Of a stretch of DNA of 64,000 nucleotides, positions 21,741 through 33,392 are shown one piece after another. Under the pieces are notes generated by a model. The model was not told where the DNA came from and searched no databases. It saw nothing but the letters and a program-made list of their open reading frames with translations. The position numbers and the translations under genes were made by a program. Every line of letters begins with the position of its first letter. Position 1 is the stretch's first letter. This DNA is from Ligustrum vulgare. Its lineage: Eukaryota; Streptophyta; Magnoliopsida; Lamiales; Oleaceae. The DNA lies in assembly GCA_963555705.1 (NCBI GenBank), contig OY743190.1, forward strand, positions 23,877,491 through 23,941,490, read 5' to 3'.

Positions 21741-24100
21741 ATTTAATTAAATTTAATTTAATTACTATACACGTGTGTTTTGTAATTCATTGATTTTAAT
21801 TAAATTATTACTCGATTCTTTCTTGAGCTATTAAATATAATTATCTTCTATATTGTTGGAATAATTATCTTTTGATAATTTGATAATGTTTGGAGACTTA
21901 TCTTGTTTGATAAGAATTGTGATAATTATATTCTTGGGCTAGAATTCTATCACTTATCACTCTTGATAATGATTCAAGATTTAAGGATATATTGATTGAC
22001 CGAAAATCTTGATGGACGAAGATCTTGGTCCTATTCTTGGTGTCCAAGTTTGATTCTATAACTTATGGTAAGATTGTTTAATTTATGATTATCTTACCTT
22101 ATCATCACTTATGGTAACTTTCTTGAATTTATGATTATCTTACCTTATCTCTAATTATTATTGTTTTAATTGCAGGTAATAGAGATTTTGTACCATCAGG
22201 ATTCGTGATGGACAAGCAATTCGATTGCACTTAAATAAGGAAGACTAGGACAGTTTTTCGTGTGCTGAGGAAGCCAAAAATTCTTGTGATGTACTTTAAC
22301 ATATACGGCTTCGACATATTAAGACATTGGTTCTTAGAAAGTAGAAATCAATCACTAAGAGAAGAAAAGACTTTCATCCAGAATATTAAACGGGAGGTTT
22401 GGATCAAGATCGAACACGAGTTCTAGTTTTCTATGATCATTGCAGCTTCAAGAAAACTATTGAAGAGTGGTGGGACGCCAGCTCATATTACACGTCATAG
22501 AAGAATCAGGAAGTGACTTATTTCTGGGGTGTTTGATAAGTCTATGGGTAGATTTACCCTATATCTTAGATTGATCTACGTAAAAAAAATTCTTACATAG
22601 TGATTGATTTTTGTCTGCAGAGTACAGACACGTAGGTTTTCTCTATTAGGTTTTTTCCCACGTAAAGCTCGAATATTGCGTTCTTGTCTATTTAAATTTT
22701 TGCATCGTTTATACTGGTCTGTTCACGTTTTATAATCCGGACGAATCTGCATCAACAAGATTCATCTGGTCTTACGCTAAAACAAAACTTCATGTTTCAC
22801 TAACAATTCGTAACTGTCCAGTCAAATCTATGACAGTCAGTTGTGTCTTAGTTAAAATTAGACAACTTTAATTTTTCAATTACTCTACTCAGTGGGAGTT
22901 CATACATTCAAAAGCTAACAACTCACTTTTCTTTTTTAGAAGAGAAAGATGATGGAAATCAAATCCAAGAAAGTGTTCAAATCAATTAAGAAAAAAATAG
23001 TTTTGTTTGAAAACAAGAATGCCCTTGAATTTAATTAATTACTAAATAAATTAAAACTACCTTAAGGTACGAAGCAGATTTACCTTCCATCAGATAATAT
23101 GAACTTCAATCTTTAGAATAATTGTTCCAGCTTCAAACCCTTGAATTATCCCCAATATTCCTTCAAGAACAAGATTGCGTTGATGCGTGGACACTAAAGG
23201 ATCAAAAACACAAGAATATAATATTACCCGAGTAGAATTAAAATTCTCACTCTAATATTTAATTAGAAAATAACCAAACCAAGAATGTGGAATAAATCTT
23301 GGTTATCCCCTCATATGTATATAGGGGAAGAGTTTTAATTCCTCTCCTATTCCTTGTGAGATTAATTCTATCCTTATCCCTTTTTATTAGCGCAATCCAA
23401 GAACTATCCAACTCTTTACAAGTTAGTACTTCAATTCTTATTTAGGCTATTGGGGGGATCCCATTGGATTTATATATTATAGACTCCCAATAATTCAATC
23501 CGGTTATGCCAATTAATAACTGTTCAATTTAATTATCTAATAATTCGCTCATACCACTATAGGCAAATTATTACAACTCCTAAGTATATAAAATAATCAT
23601 AGAAGCAATATATATTTATTTTCCGTAATTATTTATCCTCTTGACTTATCAATATAATAGTTTGTCCCTATTTGAGATCGATAATTAATCAGGCATACAA
23701 TTAACCATTTCATCTAATTAATTATTCACTTTGCTTAAATCAATAATCTTATTGCTATGATTTCTATTTAACATCGAATGTTAAATACTATGCTTAGATT
23801 TCTGAAATCATAGTCGCATATAGAAAATTTAAGCGATCTCCTTAACTCTACAGTTAGAGCAACATATTCGTATTGAAATGCGTCATTTATTAATTCACTT
23901 TCCTTTGGCTCCCAACATAAAAAGTTGTTGATTACATCAATGATTGATCTCACTTATAGTGTATCAAGGACTCTAAGGATTACTACATAATAACTACCAT
24001 CCAAGAGATTACTACATAATAACTACCATCCAAGATAGATTAAGACAATCCATGTGATAGTCATGTAAATTCTCAATTTCTAAGTACATTTTCAGTCATT
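21741..24100. other. AT-rich repeat debris, no gene recognised
   Basis: No coding domain is visible. 'tgttggaataatt' at 21854 resembles an LTR start. 22560-22700 ('tattaggttttttcccacg', 'acgtaaagctcg') resembles the R/U5 part of a Copia LTR, but I found no matching end, PBS or target duplication. 23060-23960 has the style of an old LTR or its flank. A unit containing 'attactacataataactacc' is duplicated in tandem at about 23977-24034. Confidence 0.4.
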
Positions 24101-24164
24101 TGCTTTGGTTGTAAAATCCAATATGCTTTAGTTGTGGAAGTGACGCATTTGGCACGAAAATAAA

Positions 24165-24345
24165 TGGTAAGGAGAAAAAGAGTCGGTTGTAAACCGACGC
24201 AAGAAGTTTGACTATATGCGTCGGTTGTGGTGACAACCAATGCATAAACATCAACTAAATGCGTCAGTTGTAGGATGACAACCGACGAATATAGTTGATC
24301 TATATGCATCGGTTGTCACCACAACCGACACATATTCCTATTTTT
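24165..24345 (-). mobile_element. Subterminal repeat block of a CACTA element (3' side)
   Basis: At least five copies, in both orientations, of a motif like GCGTCGGTTGT/ACAACCGACGC occur in 180 bases, some with mutations. The same motif fills the small CACTA at 502-1135. The block lies just downstream (minus strand) of the last exon of a ULP1-like gene, where the 3' subterminal region of an autonomous CACTA should be. A clear CACTA terminus to its left is not visible. Confidence 0.75.
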
Positions 24346-24511
24346 TTTATTTTTCCCAAAAATCCTGTTAGTTTTTCTACATTTTCATTGTCAAATGTAA
24401 CTATAAACAACCAACATATAATCAACATCAAATGCGTAATAAAATTAAATAAATAAATTTACATTAATATTAATTATTTATTACAAATGCTCAACATAAA
24501 AAAATCAAAAT

Positions 24512-24598
24512 TTACATACAATCTTCATAGAAGTAGTTGGCCCATAACTTTCTAATTTCGTCTATCTCCTCCATAGAATAAGATTCTTGATAAAATGC
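24512..24598 (-). pseudogene. Last exon of a CACTA-encoded ULP1-like cysteine protease
   Basis: On the minus strand an AG acceptor at 24600-24599 opens an exon reading F-Y-Q-E-S-Y-S-M-E-E-I-D-E-I-R-K-L-W-A and ending in TAA at 24514-24512. The I-D-E-I/V-R-x-x-W-A pattern is the familiar C-terminal end of C48 (ULP1/SENP-like) proteases carried by plant CACTA elements. The preceding exons are on the far side of the Tat insertion, at 48.7-51.1 kb, so the Tat element sits in this gene's last intron. Confidence 0.7.
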
Positions 24599-24643
24599 CT
24601 ACAAATAATTAAAATGAATGATTACTTATTTGTTAATAACTAT

Positions 24644-25328
24644 TGTTGACCACAAAATCAGGCTGGACCTTGGACCAACACGTCTCAACTCCTCCCCCTT
24701 GAACTCGTGGATCTCCTGTGCACTGTGACAATCAATTAGTTTGCAAAGGGGGCCGAGATGGCTCCCGTTTGCACTCCGATGCCAAAGTCAGTACTCATTT
24801 TAGGCGAATATATGTTGGGTGCGGGAGATATAACTGTGTAAAAGAGAGAAAAGGGAGTGAGAGAAATATATATTTAGTTAAGAGTATGAAATTGCTAACC
24901 CTTTACCAGGCGGGAGGAGTGCCGTATTTGTAGAGGAACTCGTTGTCTCGGATCATGACACGTGGCATACTTTACACTTGTCTTCACCCTAGCTCTTGGA
25001 GGTGACAACCTTGCTTTTTGACTGTAATCACTGCTACATTTTGTAGGGGATGGGCGCCTGTCACATCTTGGTAAAGGCAGTGTCACATTTCTGACTTCAT
25101 GCCTTGTCCCATCCTTACATCCGAGGTGCTACCGTGAACACCTCGGCTAAGTGTAAAGTGTCTCTGCTAGACACAAACCAGTTCGGCTGCAGGGGTTCCT
25201 GTGCCTTTCCACCACGGCCATTAGTTCAGGACAGTATCTAAAACTTTGATCGTGAGCTAAAGTTCAATGGACCTTTGTTGGGCCCCACTGGCAGCCCAAT
25301 GTGCCATATTTTAGGAGCGATCTCAACA
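24644..25328 (-). repeat. 3' LTR of the Tat element
   Basis: A 685 bp LTR. In element orientation it starts TGTTGAGATCGCTCC and ends TTGTGGTCAACA. The purine-rich TTGAGGGACTAG just before it (25340-25329 on the minus strand) fits a polypurine tract. Confidence 0.93.
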
Positions 25329-25825
25329 CTAGTCCCTCAAATATGATGTGGTCATTCATGGGCGGATCGAATTTGCCATGATTTCGTAGCAGTAACTTTT
25401 GACCCAGTTCCATCGCCTGCTACACCCAACATCTCGCAATTGCTTCTCCATCCTCTAACTAGGAGCTGCTATGTAGGACAACAACTTTTTAGGGGGTCAA
25501 TAATGCCATTCTTTATGTGAGGTTCAGATCCATATTATAGCCGACCTTCTACTTCGGCTTTTCCCTCCTAAATGAGGGCTGGGATCGTACTAGCGCGTTT
25601 CTTAGGCGGCGCATTTAATACAAAGGGGCTGCTGGTATCTGTTTCCAAGAACAATGAAGAGTATGGAGGAGGACACGTCACCGCGCGTGGTAAACACTTT
25701 GGCAGCTGAAGGGTTTCTCTCTTTCTCTCTGCAGCTAGCGCTGTAATTAACCCTCCCCCCAAGAGACACGGGTTGTCAAATTAATCATGAGGCTCAAAGA
25801 CCAAGGATTTGGGACTATTGGGTTC

Positions 25826-25834
25826 TTTATAAAG
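25826..25834 (+). promoter_or_regulatory. TATA box candidate for the Tat antisense gene
   Basis: TTTATAAAG lies in the Tat interior about 500 bases past the LTR and 350 bases before the likely ATG at 26183, on the strand of the antisense gene. A pyrimidine-rich leader follows. It suggests that the gene has its own promoter rather than using the LTR. Confidence 0.45.
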
Positions 25835-26787
25835 TCTCCTTCATTTCTGCATTTCTCCTTTACCCGTTTCTCAGAATCTTCGCAGTAGTTCCTTGTTTCA
25901 CAAGAGATAGTAGCATTCTTCCTTCTTCTTGCAAGTCTCCCAGCGTTTCTTTAGGATTCTTCACCCGGAAAATTGTCTCCGCTACCCAACATTTTCCCTT
26001 GGCGTGTTTTTCCTTTCGAGTGCACAATCTCGAACATCCAGTTTTCGATGGTAAATTTCTTTTCCTTTGCATGCGCAAAACTTTTCTATTTTTAGTTTCT
26101 CATTGTGGGTTTGAGAATTTTATTCCGCGTTTTCTTTCTTCTTTTTAATGAGTCTGACCCGTCTTTAAAAATAAAAGAAAAAATGGAAAGAGTTGGGGGA
26201 ACGGGTTCATGGGAAATGTTAGCAATGGCGGTTCCCGTCAGAGGTTTCTACCCCATCTCTTTATCGGTTTTTAGTTCCCGTTTCTTTAAGGAGCAAATTA
26301 AGAGGAGAAATAGGAAAACAAGTGGCATAATTTGTTTGAGTGATTCTGACAGCGAAGAAGAAAAACACCAGAACTACATGGCTCATCTATCACCCGAAGA
26401 GGAAGCATCTTTGAGAGAGCTTCGAAGCAAACGAGACAGGGATTTGGGAAGAGAAGGGGCGGTAGGCTCTTCTTCAGGTCACCAGGACCTCGGGTTAATC
26501 ATTAGGGCCCTGTTTAGGGCACATAGGGAAGAATTGGGTTTGACTGCAGAGGAGATCGCCCAAGTAGAGGATTGGGTTGACCAGGTTAACAAATTTTCGG
26601 GCTAACACGTTGATCCTGATCCAAACCCAGAGTCATGGGAGAGTAGTGAGATTACTACTGAAATCTGAAGGGTTGATTTGGCCGGGGCTTCAGCAAAATT
26701 CAGGTTGCCAGAAGGGGTCCAATTGGTGCACCCTACACCTTCCTGCCGACCTTGCAGCTCTCCTTCAGGCCAAGTGGCCATATGCTA

Positions 26788-29700
26788 TATAGCAACCCAG
26801 AATTTTTATGCAATAAATAATTATTTTAATATTTAGAAAATTGAGTCGCTATTGTTTTGAAATTAATGCCGCGACGGATTCGTCTAGCCAAGTCAAGAAA
26901 TATCGAATTTGTTCGATTTTAAATTAAATTTCCGAATTTCTAAAATTATGTTATTTTAATTGTTTATTCAAAGTATTATTTCCAGTCCAAAATATATCAG
27001 TTTTAATACAATTCCTTATACAAAAACATCATCATTATATATATATATATATTTTACATCTATTTCATATTCCATCTCATTATACAAACACCAAAGCATT
27101 TCCAACTAATCTCTACACAATTCCATCATCCTTCCATATCAAACAAATCATGATGTCTTCCATTATTCATTGTTTTCTTTCCATTTTCTTTCCCTTTGCA
27201 CAAATCACACCCGAGCACCAACAAGACCATTTCAAACCACCACCTAAATTCCACAATAAACAAAGCAATTATCATATAGACATTACACCTATTCTAATTC
27301 AAAACTCCAACCTGGTCCATTTTCATCATTCCCTCCACCTACTCCCATCTACTTTCAATCTCATAAGATTCCCAAACCTTCCATGTGCATCCACTTTACA
27401 GCTTCATCTCCATCTCCAGCTATCAACCCTCACCACACACTGCAAAACCAAGCATCATTATGTTCCTATACCAAATTCTCCACTAATCAAATCACAATTT
27501 CATTTCCATCTACCTTAATACCACCACAGCTTTTCCATCATTATATCAATCCACTAACTCACAGCCATTCACTGCTAAGCATCTTCTACTGCCCAGATTG
27601 AACTCCAAACCAACAAACTGCTTCAATCGAATTCATCACACTGAAATCAATCTGTCAACCAACAATCCTCAATCCAGTTGCAGCCCCAAACCACAACCAC
27701 GAAACCTATGTATCATCATCTCCATCCCACACTGCTCACGATCATTATCACCACCACAATACACAAAACTAGAAACCTGCCATCTCCACCTTCATCACCC
27801 GGAATCAGCCACCATCACTGCAATGTTAATCACAACCACCGCCTGAACCTCCATCGACGCCACTGCCCAACTTCAATAGCAAATCAGATACAACTCCTAT
27901 AACAACCCAACACAGTCTGCATTCCCAAATCCTAATCAACCCAACTGCCATCAACCAATCGAGTCTCTGACCAACTCCAATTCAGTGCCAAAGCCCCAAA
28001 TCAAAATAAAACCCAAAACAAAAACCAAGAATCAATTTACCCATAGCACTTACCTCGAACTCCAATCAGTTTTGACCGGAGTTCCACCGGAAATCGCATC
28101 TCCAAACTCAGCCTCCAGTGTCTAGGTTTCACATCAAATTCGCTCCAAATCGCTAACCATTTACTGAACCAGTCACTGCCACATGATGTCCGAACCACCG
28201 CCGGAGTTGCGCCGGCAGTAGACCGGATATTTCTCAAATCCACCAGTTTCAGCCGCAACTCTCTGTCTCTCGTTTTCTCTCGTTTTCTCTGATCTGAAAT
28301 GTAAAGGAAGAGAAGATATATTTGATATTATATTTTAACTTTTAAGATTTGCAAATTAGTCCTCAAGTTTCAAAAGGTTTTCAATTTAGTCCTTTCAACT
28401 TTTAAACTTATCAATTTCAACCCTTAAGTTTTAAATGAGTTTAATCAGTCCCTTTCATTTTAAAATTCTGATCAATTCAGTCCCTGCTGATTTACTTTAT
28501 TTGATTTTAAGCCCAAGTTTCAAAAGTATTCATTTTAGTCCCTCAACTTTCAAAACATCAATTTTAGTCCTCAAATTATAATTTATCATTTTGAACTATA
28601 TATTCGATATACTAAAGTGACTTATTGGTTAAGACGAAGCGTACGGAGAATTTAAAGAAATTGAAGTCATTCCCGCTCAACTTTGCACTCGTCGGATTTG
28701 AGGTAGACTCGCACTTATTAATTGATTTAAATTATGATTTCATATGAATGTCATGTGACTTGTGAAAGTCAATTTTTAAGAAAAACAAGTATGTTTTTAT
28801 GAAAGGTAAATATACCTTATGTTGTTATGAAAAGTAAGTATGTTCTTATGAAAAGAAAATATACTTTATGTTTTTACGAAAAGTAAGTATACCCTATGCT
28901 TCACGAAAATGTTTTTTTGGATCATTGCTATGAAATCAATCTACCAAGATTGTTTTGGGTCCCATATGATAAGTTATGATATGTTAAGGGGACCGGAGTT
29001 TTAGTAGCGCTACACATAAGAATTCTTGCCACCTAAGTTCGGTAACATTCTTGTGTCTCCTATGTTTATGAGGATTTGCCACGAAGTTCGGTAAAATTCC
29101 TATCTTTCCATATGTTTATGAGGATTTACCACCTAAGTTCGGTAAAATTCCTGTCGCATATGTTTATGAGGATTTCGATCCTATCTTATGTTATGATGCA
29201 ATTGATCCCTATGAATTTCAGAAAATTATGCTTGGTATACTTACTACATAAGAATTCTTGCCACCTAAGTTCGGTAAAATTCTTATGTTTACGAGGATTT
29301 AGATATTATCCTATGTTATGATGAAAACTTACTGTTATTATGATTTTACTGCATAAGAATTCTTGCCACCTAAGTTCGGTAAAGTTCTTGTGTCTATTTA
29401 TGTTTATGAGGATTTAAATCCTATCTTATGTTATGCTTTCAAAAGAAATTATGCTTGACATAATTAAAATGTTTTTATAAGTATATGGTTTTCAAAGAGC
29501 TGTTTTCAAAGAGCTGTTTTCAAAGAGCTATTTTCAAAGAGCCTATGATTTGTAAAATATGTCCCGTGCTGTAATGCACAATATGAGTTTTATCAAGAGC
29601 AGTTTTATAAAGAAGCTCTATCAATGCCCGTTTTATAAAGAGCCGGGATTTATGTGTTTAATCATCTTATAAATTAAATTAATTTGCGATGAGTCTACTG

Positions 29701-30087
29701 AGTATTTCCCCCATGAAATACTCACCCTACTTTTTAACAGTTTTGCAGATTTCGGAGACGGTGGCGAGCGATGAATGATGGTGGCAATAATCGTTGAACG
29801 GTTGAAAGTTTGACGTTAATGATTTCCGTATTTTCCAAACAATCGAATAATTTATAGAAGTTCATTTATTTGAGAAATTATGATATTGGCAATTTCTTTA
29901 CAATATTAATGGTTCGATTTACTATTTCAAATGGTTTCATAAATGTTTTCAATTTTAGCGGCCATTACAGTTTATTTAATGTTGCCAAAAAATGAATTTC
30001 AATTATTTCTTCCGCAAAAATATTATTCGAAAAATTTAGACAGAAAATGACGTAGTGAATCGGGTATACGGAACTCGGGGCGCTACA
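26788..30087 (+). repeat. Solo Gypsy LTR inserted in the antisense gene's conserved domain
   Basis: It starts TATAGCAACC (a mutated TGTAGCGACC) and ends CTCGGGGCGCTACA. The perfect target duplication TGCTA is at 26783-26787 and 30088-30092. Removing the insert restores a continuous codon series at this point (V-A-I-C-Y-D-V). It is 3.3 kb, in plus orientation, the same family as the LTRs at 19250, 38717/45349 and 51911. There is no PBS or pol inside, so it is a solo LTR. Short Pro/His-rich ORFs in 27150-27900 are low-complexity and not convincing genes. Confidence 0.88.
29024..29400 (+). repeat. Five degenerate copies of a unit around CCACCTAAGTTCGGTAAAATTC
   Basis: The core 'cacctaagttcggtaaaatt' followed by 'atgtttatgaggattt' recurs at about 29030, 29080, 29130, 29258 and 29360, with variable spacing. 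A single inverted copy lies in the LTRs of the young Tekay-like element (near 39090 and 45722), showing that the two LTR families share this module. Confidence 0.8.
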
Positions 30088-30742
30088 TGCTACGATGTAC
30101 TTTCTTGTGGGATGAGGCTTCCCCTACACCCCTTCTTCAGGGCGTTGCTTAGGAGCTATAACCTGTGCCCCTACCAGCTGGCCCCCAATTTCTGGACAAA
30201 GGCTGTGGGCACTTGGTTGGTGTGGCAAGAGGTCAACCATGATCATCCCATCTCGCTACACATCATTCACACTCTCTATACTTTGAAGAAATCAGTTAGA
30301 AGGGAGAGAGACGTGAGGTCGGACGTCAAGGATTGGTATTACTTGTCTCCCAGGGGCTCTTATCCTCCTGTTATCACCGGTCACCCCACCTCAATAAAGA
30401 ACTGGAGGAACCAATGGTTCTGGGTTGCTGGGAGTGGCAGAGTTCTCCTGTGGACCCTAGTCCAGAAATTACAGTTCCCCGAACTCTTTCCCTACCTAAT
30501 GAGTCTTGTACTTGTTTTAGAGTCTTTAAGTGTCACGCATCTTTTGCTCTTTTAGTTTCTATTCACTTTTCTTGGTTGCTTACTAACATGTCATCGGTTT
30601 ATGGCAGGGGACACTTTTGCTCGCCTCCTCCCCGACGCAAACCTAGCAGCAGTGAGGTGTTTGTTTGCTTACAAGGGCACTTTCCAAGGGGTCATTTAGC
30701 AAAACAAGCTATTTGTTGAACACGGTCTTATGCGAGCCATGA

Positions 30743-30817
30743 GTAAGTTCGTTTCCCTAATACTGTTTCATCTTATGCTTTTTCTGTTCGTAGCCTCATT
30801 TTCCTCTTTCTTGCTAG
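30743..30817 (+). other. Intron in the Tat antisense gene
   Basis: A strong donor (ATGA|GTAAGTTC) at 30743 and an acceptor (TTGCTAG|GTTTC) ending at 30817 bound a 75-base pyrimidine-rich intron. The exon to the left reads A-R-L-L-P-D-A-N-L and G-L-M-R-A-M; the exon to the right continues F-K-E-F-P-K-I-S-L-K-G-L. A second, less certain intron ends at about 30605 (TTTATGGCAG) and may begin at a GTACTTG near 30509. Confidence 0.75.
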
Positions 30818-31626
30818 GTTTCAAGGAATTTCCGAAGATCTCCTTAAAGGGTCTCATGGCTAAGAAGATCCCTCCTGCCCTGCGCCACGGTAGTGAAATT
30901 GAAAGAAGGCAGAAAACGGTCCTGGCCAACCTACAAGTTGGGGTAGCAAAGGAAGTGTTCGAGGCGTCTATAGCCCAACTTCAGGGCCCTCTTCCAGCCC
31001 TACTGCCACTGCCCACTCTGCTGCCTGTGGGCCCCCAGCAGCCTAGCACAGAAAAGGAGGCTGGTCCTAAAGGAGTCCTTCCAAAGGGGAAAGGGAAAAG
31101 GTCTGATAGAGGGGGCTCCAAGAGGGAGAGGGAGACTAAGGATGTATTTGCACCATCCTCTCTATCCTAGGACATGCCTGAGCACGTATCCGAGGAGGAT
31201 CCCGCTCCCTTGAAGAGGCTAAAAAGGGGTAAGGGCAAGGAGTCCACCTCTGCACCTCCGCCGCCGATTATTGAGGACTTGGAGGACGAGTCGTCTGTGC
31301 CCATTCCAGGCTTGGCCTATGAAGTGACACTAGTGGGGGCAGAAGAATCATATTAAAACAAGCATTCTCCCCAGAGATGTCACTTTCAGCCCTTCACTTT
31401 TTGACTCCCCCAGTTGTCCTCCAGCCCGGGCCGCATTTATAACTGAGCAATTTTGGACGGAGGGCTGGTCCGCCTTCTTTTCTAGTGCCAGTCCGTCCCG
31501 AAAACTGCTCGCCTCCAAGGCCATGAATGCCAGGGTGCTGGCCCTCATTGACGAGGTGGAATCGTCCGTGGACGAGGCGCAGCGGGACAAGAAAATACTG
31601 AAACTGCTCTCCGGCATGCGGAAAAC

Positions 31627-32259
31627 ATGCTAAAGGAGATTAATGATTTAAAGACCCAGCTGGCCATAGCCCGGAAGTCTTCCTCAGAAGAGAGGGCTAA
31701 TGCAAAGTGCCTCCAGAAGGACAATGATAAACTGAAGCATGACCTCTGGTCCTCTGAATCAGACTTGGCAGTTCTGTGCAAAAAATTAGATGATTCCAAC
31801 CGTGCACAGTCCATCACATCTGAGGCTCTGACTGCCGCTAATGCAGCCAAGTCCAGGCTGGAAGCTGAGGTGGCAGCAGCTAATGAAAAATTGGGGAGGG
31901 AGCTGGAGGCTAAGGCAAAGGCGGAGGAGGACCTTGCCTCTTTGGAGAGGCATATGCAAACGAGGATCACTGAGGTTCTGGAGCAGACTGTCACGACACG
32001 GGTGAAGAATGCTTTAAGTACCAGAGTGTCTGAGGCTATCTAGAACTTCAAAGACACTTTTGAAGAGACCCTAGAGTACGAGGCTATGAGGGTCTTTGGG
32101 AACTTAGGGGCTAGGATGGCTTTGGGAGACGTGAAGGAAGCTTTTCCGACTTTGGACCTGTCCTCCATTGAAGCCTTGTACCTCGAGCCTCAAGACGCTC
32201 CTGCGGATCTACTGGATGCATCTGGCAAGGGCTTTTCAGAAGATGTCCCTCCGCAATAA
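31627..32259 (+). pseudogene. Coiled-coil C-terminal part of the Tat antisense gene
   Basis: The frame from 31627 (M-L-K-E-I-N-D-L-K-T-Q-L) to about 32040 is rich in Ala, Glu, Lys and Leu with heptad spacing, typical of a long coiled coil and so of self-association. A TAG at 32041-32043 interrupts it. The frame then continues N-F-K-D-T-F-E-E-T-L-E-Y-E-A to a TAA near 32257. Two frame changes separate it from the exon at 30818-31350. Confidence 0.75.
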
Positions 32260-33392
32260 TCCCCTCATGTATTTTCCTTATTGTTGGGTTTTTGTTTTGT
32301 TGTTTTTGTTGTTTTTTTTTGTAAGTGCCCCGGCACCTGATATTGTAAATATAACATTCATTCAATTTGTAAATGCCTTAATTTTATGAATGAAATAACT
32401 TATTCATATTTTGCCCAGTATTTTGGCAGCAACGTTTCAAACTGTTTAAGCATAAGTGTTTCCAAGTGCGGATGCCTTGTAATTGTATATGTCTTGTATG
32501 ATGATGTAAAATGTTCTTGAATTGTATGATAATATGTGCCATCTAGTCCCTCAGATATGCCTAGCTTAACGCATCCACGTTTGCTGGTTAGATCTGATTT
32601 TGACCAGCTTTTGAGCCATTTTACCTTATACTCTGTAACAACTGCGTTTATAAATCTGTATGAACTCTTGTGGATAGCGTGATCACTTTCAATCTATATG
32701 CAGTACTTAATACACATGTGTCTTGCAAACGCTTTGCCTGAATATATGTATGAAAGTGTTAAACAATTTGCGAACACGTTTAACACTTCGTAAAAGAAAG
32801 CGCTTTGCATGTATGAACTAGCTTAATGCACTCACGTTCGCTGATTAGATCTGATTCTGACCAAGAGTTTTGGTTTATATGACAACATTTGGTTATATTT
32901 GAATGCTTCCAAATGCAAATGTCTTTTCAAACGTATTGCATGGTGAATGAGTACAGTCCCTCAGATCTGAGTGGTTCGAGGCATTCATGTTTAACAGTTA
33001 GATCTGATTTTGACAATCATTTGAACGTTTCTTAAATCACACTTTGTAGGACCTATGAAAGCGAATTTGTATGAACCCCTTTTTATGGTGCCAACGCACT
33101 CAATTCTTACGCAGTGATCGTCGTGTGGGCTTTATAAGAGTCCCTTGTTTTTAACAATTTTCATGCATAGCGTGGACGTATGGTGTTATGACCAATATAA
33201 TCTTGGAACTTGCGTTTATCCATTATGTTTATCTAATTTAGAAATTGGCATTATCTTGAACGTAGCTCACCCATGATTTTATGAAATCACATGATAATGC
33301 TGCAATCATAGAGGAGGAATTTGGTTTATTGAAAATAACGACGAAGGTGGTCCTTGTTCCAAGGATTACATAGAGGTACTCCAGATAGGTCC
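32260..33392. other. Spacer between the antisense gene and pol, with a thrice-repeated unit
   Basis: It holds the 3' flank of the plus-strand gene and the 3' flank of the minus-strand pol. A unit containing 'gttagatctgattttgac' with 'gc(a)t.cacgtt' before it recurs three times, at about 32545-32607, 32818-32862 and 32955-33018. No ORF or domain is visible. Confidence 0.6.

Larger units (their letters stand above)
26183..32259 (+). pseudogene. Tat antisense extra gene (Transposase_28-like, putative gypsy-type domain), split and mutated
   Basis: The gene lies opposite to gag-pol, between integrase and the 3' LTR. Order: an acidic, charged N-terminus (26183-26605), two in-frame stops (about 26603 and 26668), then the plant-specific domain known as 'putative gypsy type transposon' (PF04195-like). 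That domain starts F-R-L-P-E-G-V-Q-L-V-H-P (26700) and continues, after the solo LTR, with L-P-L-H-P-F-F, Q-L-A-P-N-F-W, T-G-H-P-T-S-I-K-N-W. After a frameshift near 30430, introns and further frame breaks, it ends in a long coiled coil (31627-32030) and a tail to the TAA near 32257. Its function is unknown. Similar opposite-strand ORFs are known from other plant Tat elements. The breaks make this copy a pseudogene. Confidence 0.8.

Noticed and set aside
22501..22760. A complete LTR element between 21854 and about 22757
   Set aside because: The start and end look LTR-like, but no target duplication, PBS or partner LTR was found.
27150..27902. ORFs rich in His, Pro, Thr and Ser (up to 122 codons)
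   Set aside because: CA-rich low-complexity sequence in the solo LTR, with no domain and no splice context.
29024..29400. Regular repeats considered as a CRISPR-like array
   Set aside because: A plant nuclear LTR with irregular spacing, degenerate units and no cas genes. The same applies to the arrays at 47581 and 39680.
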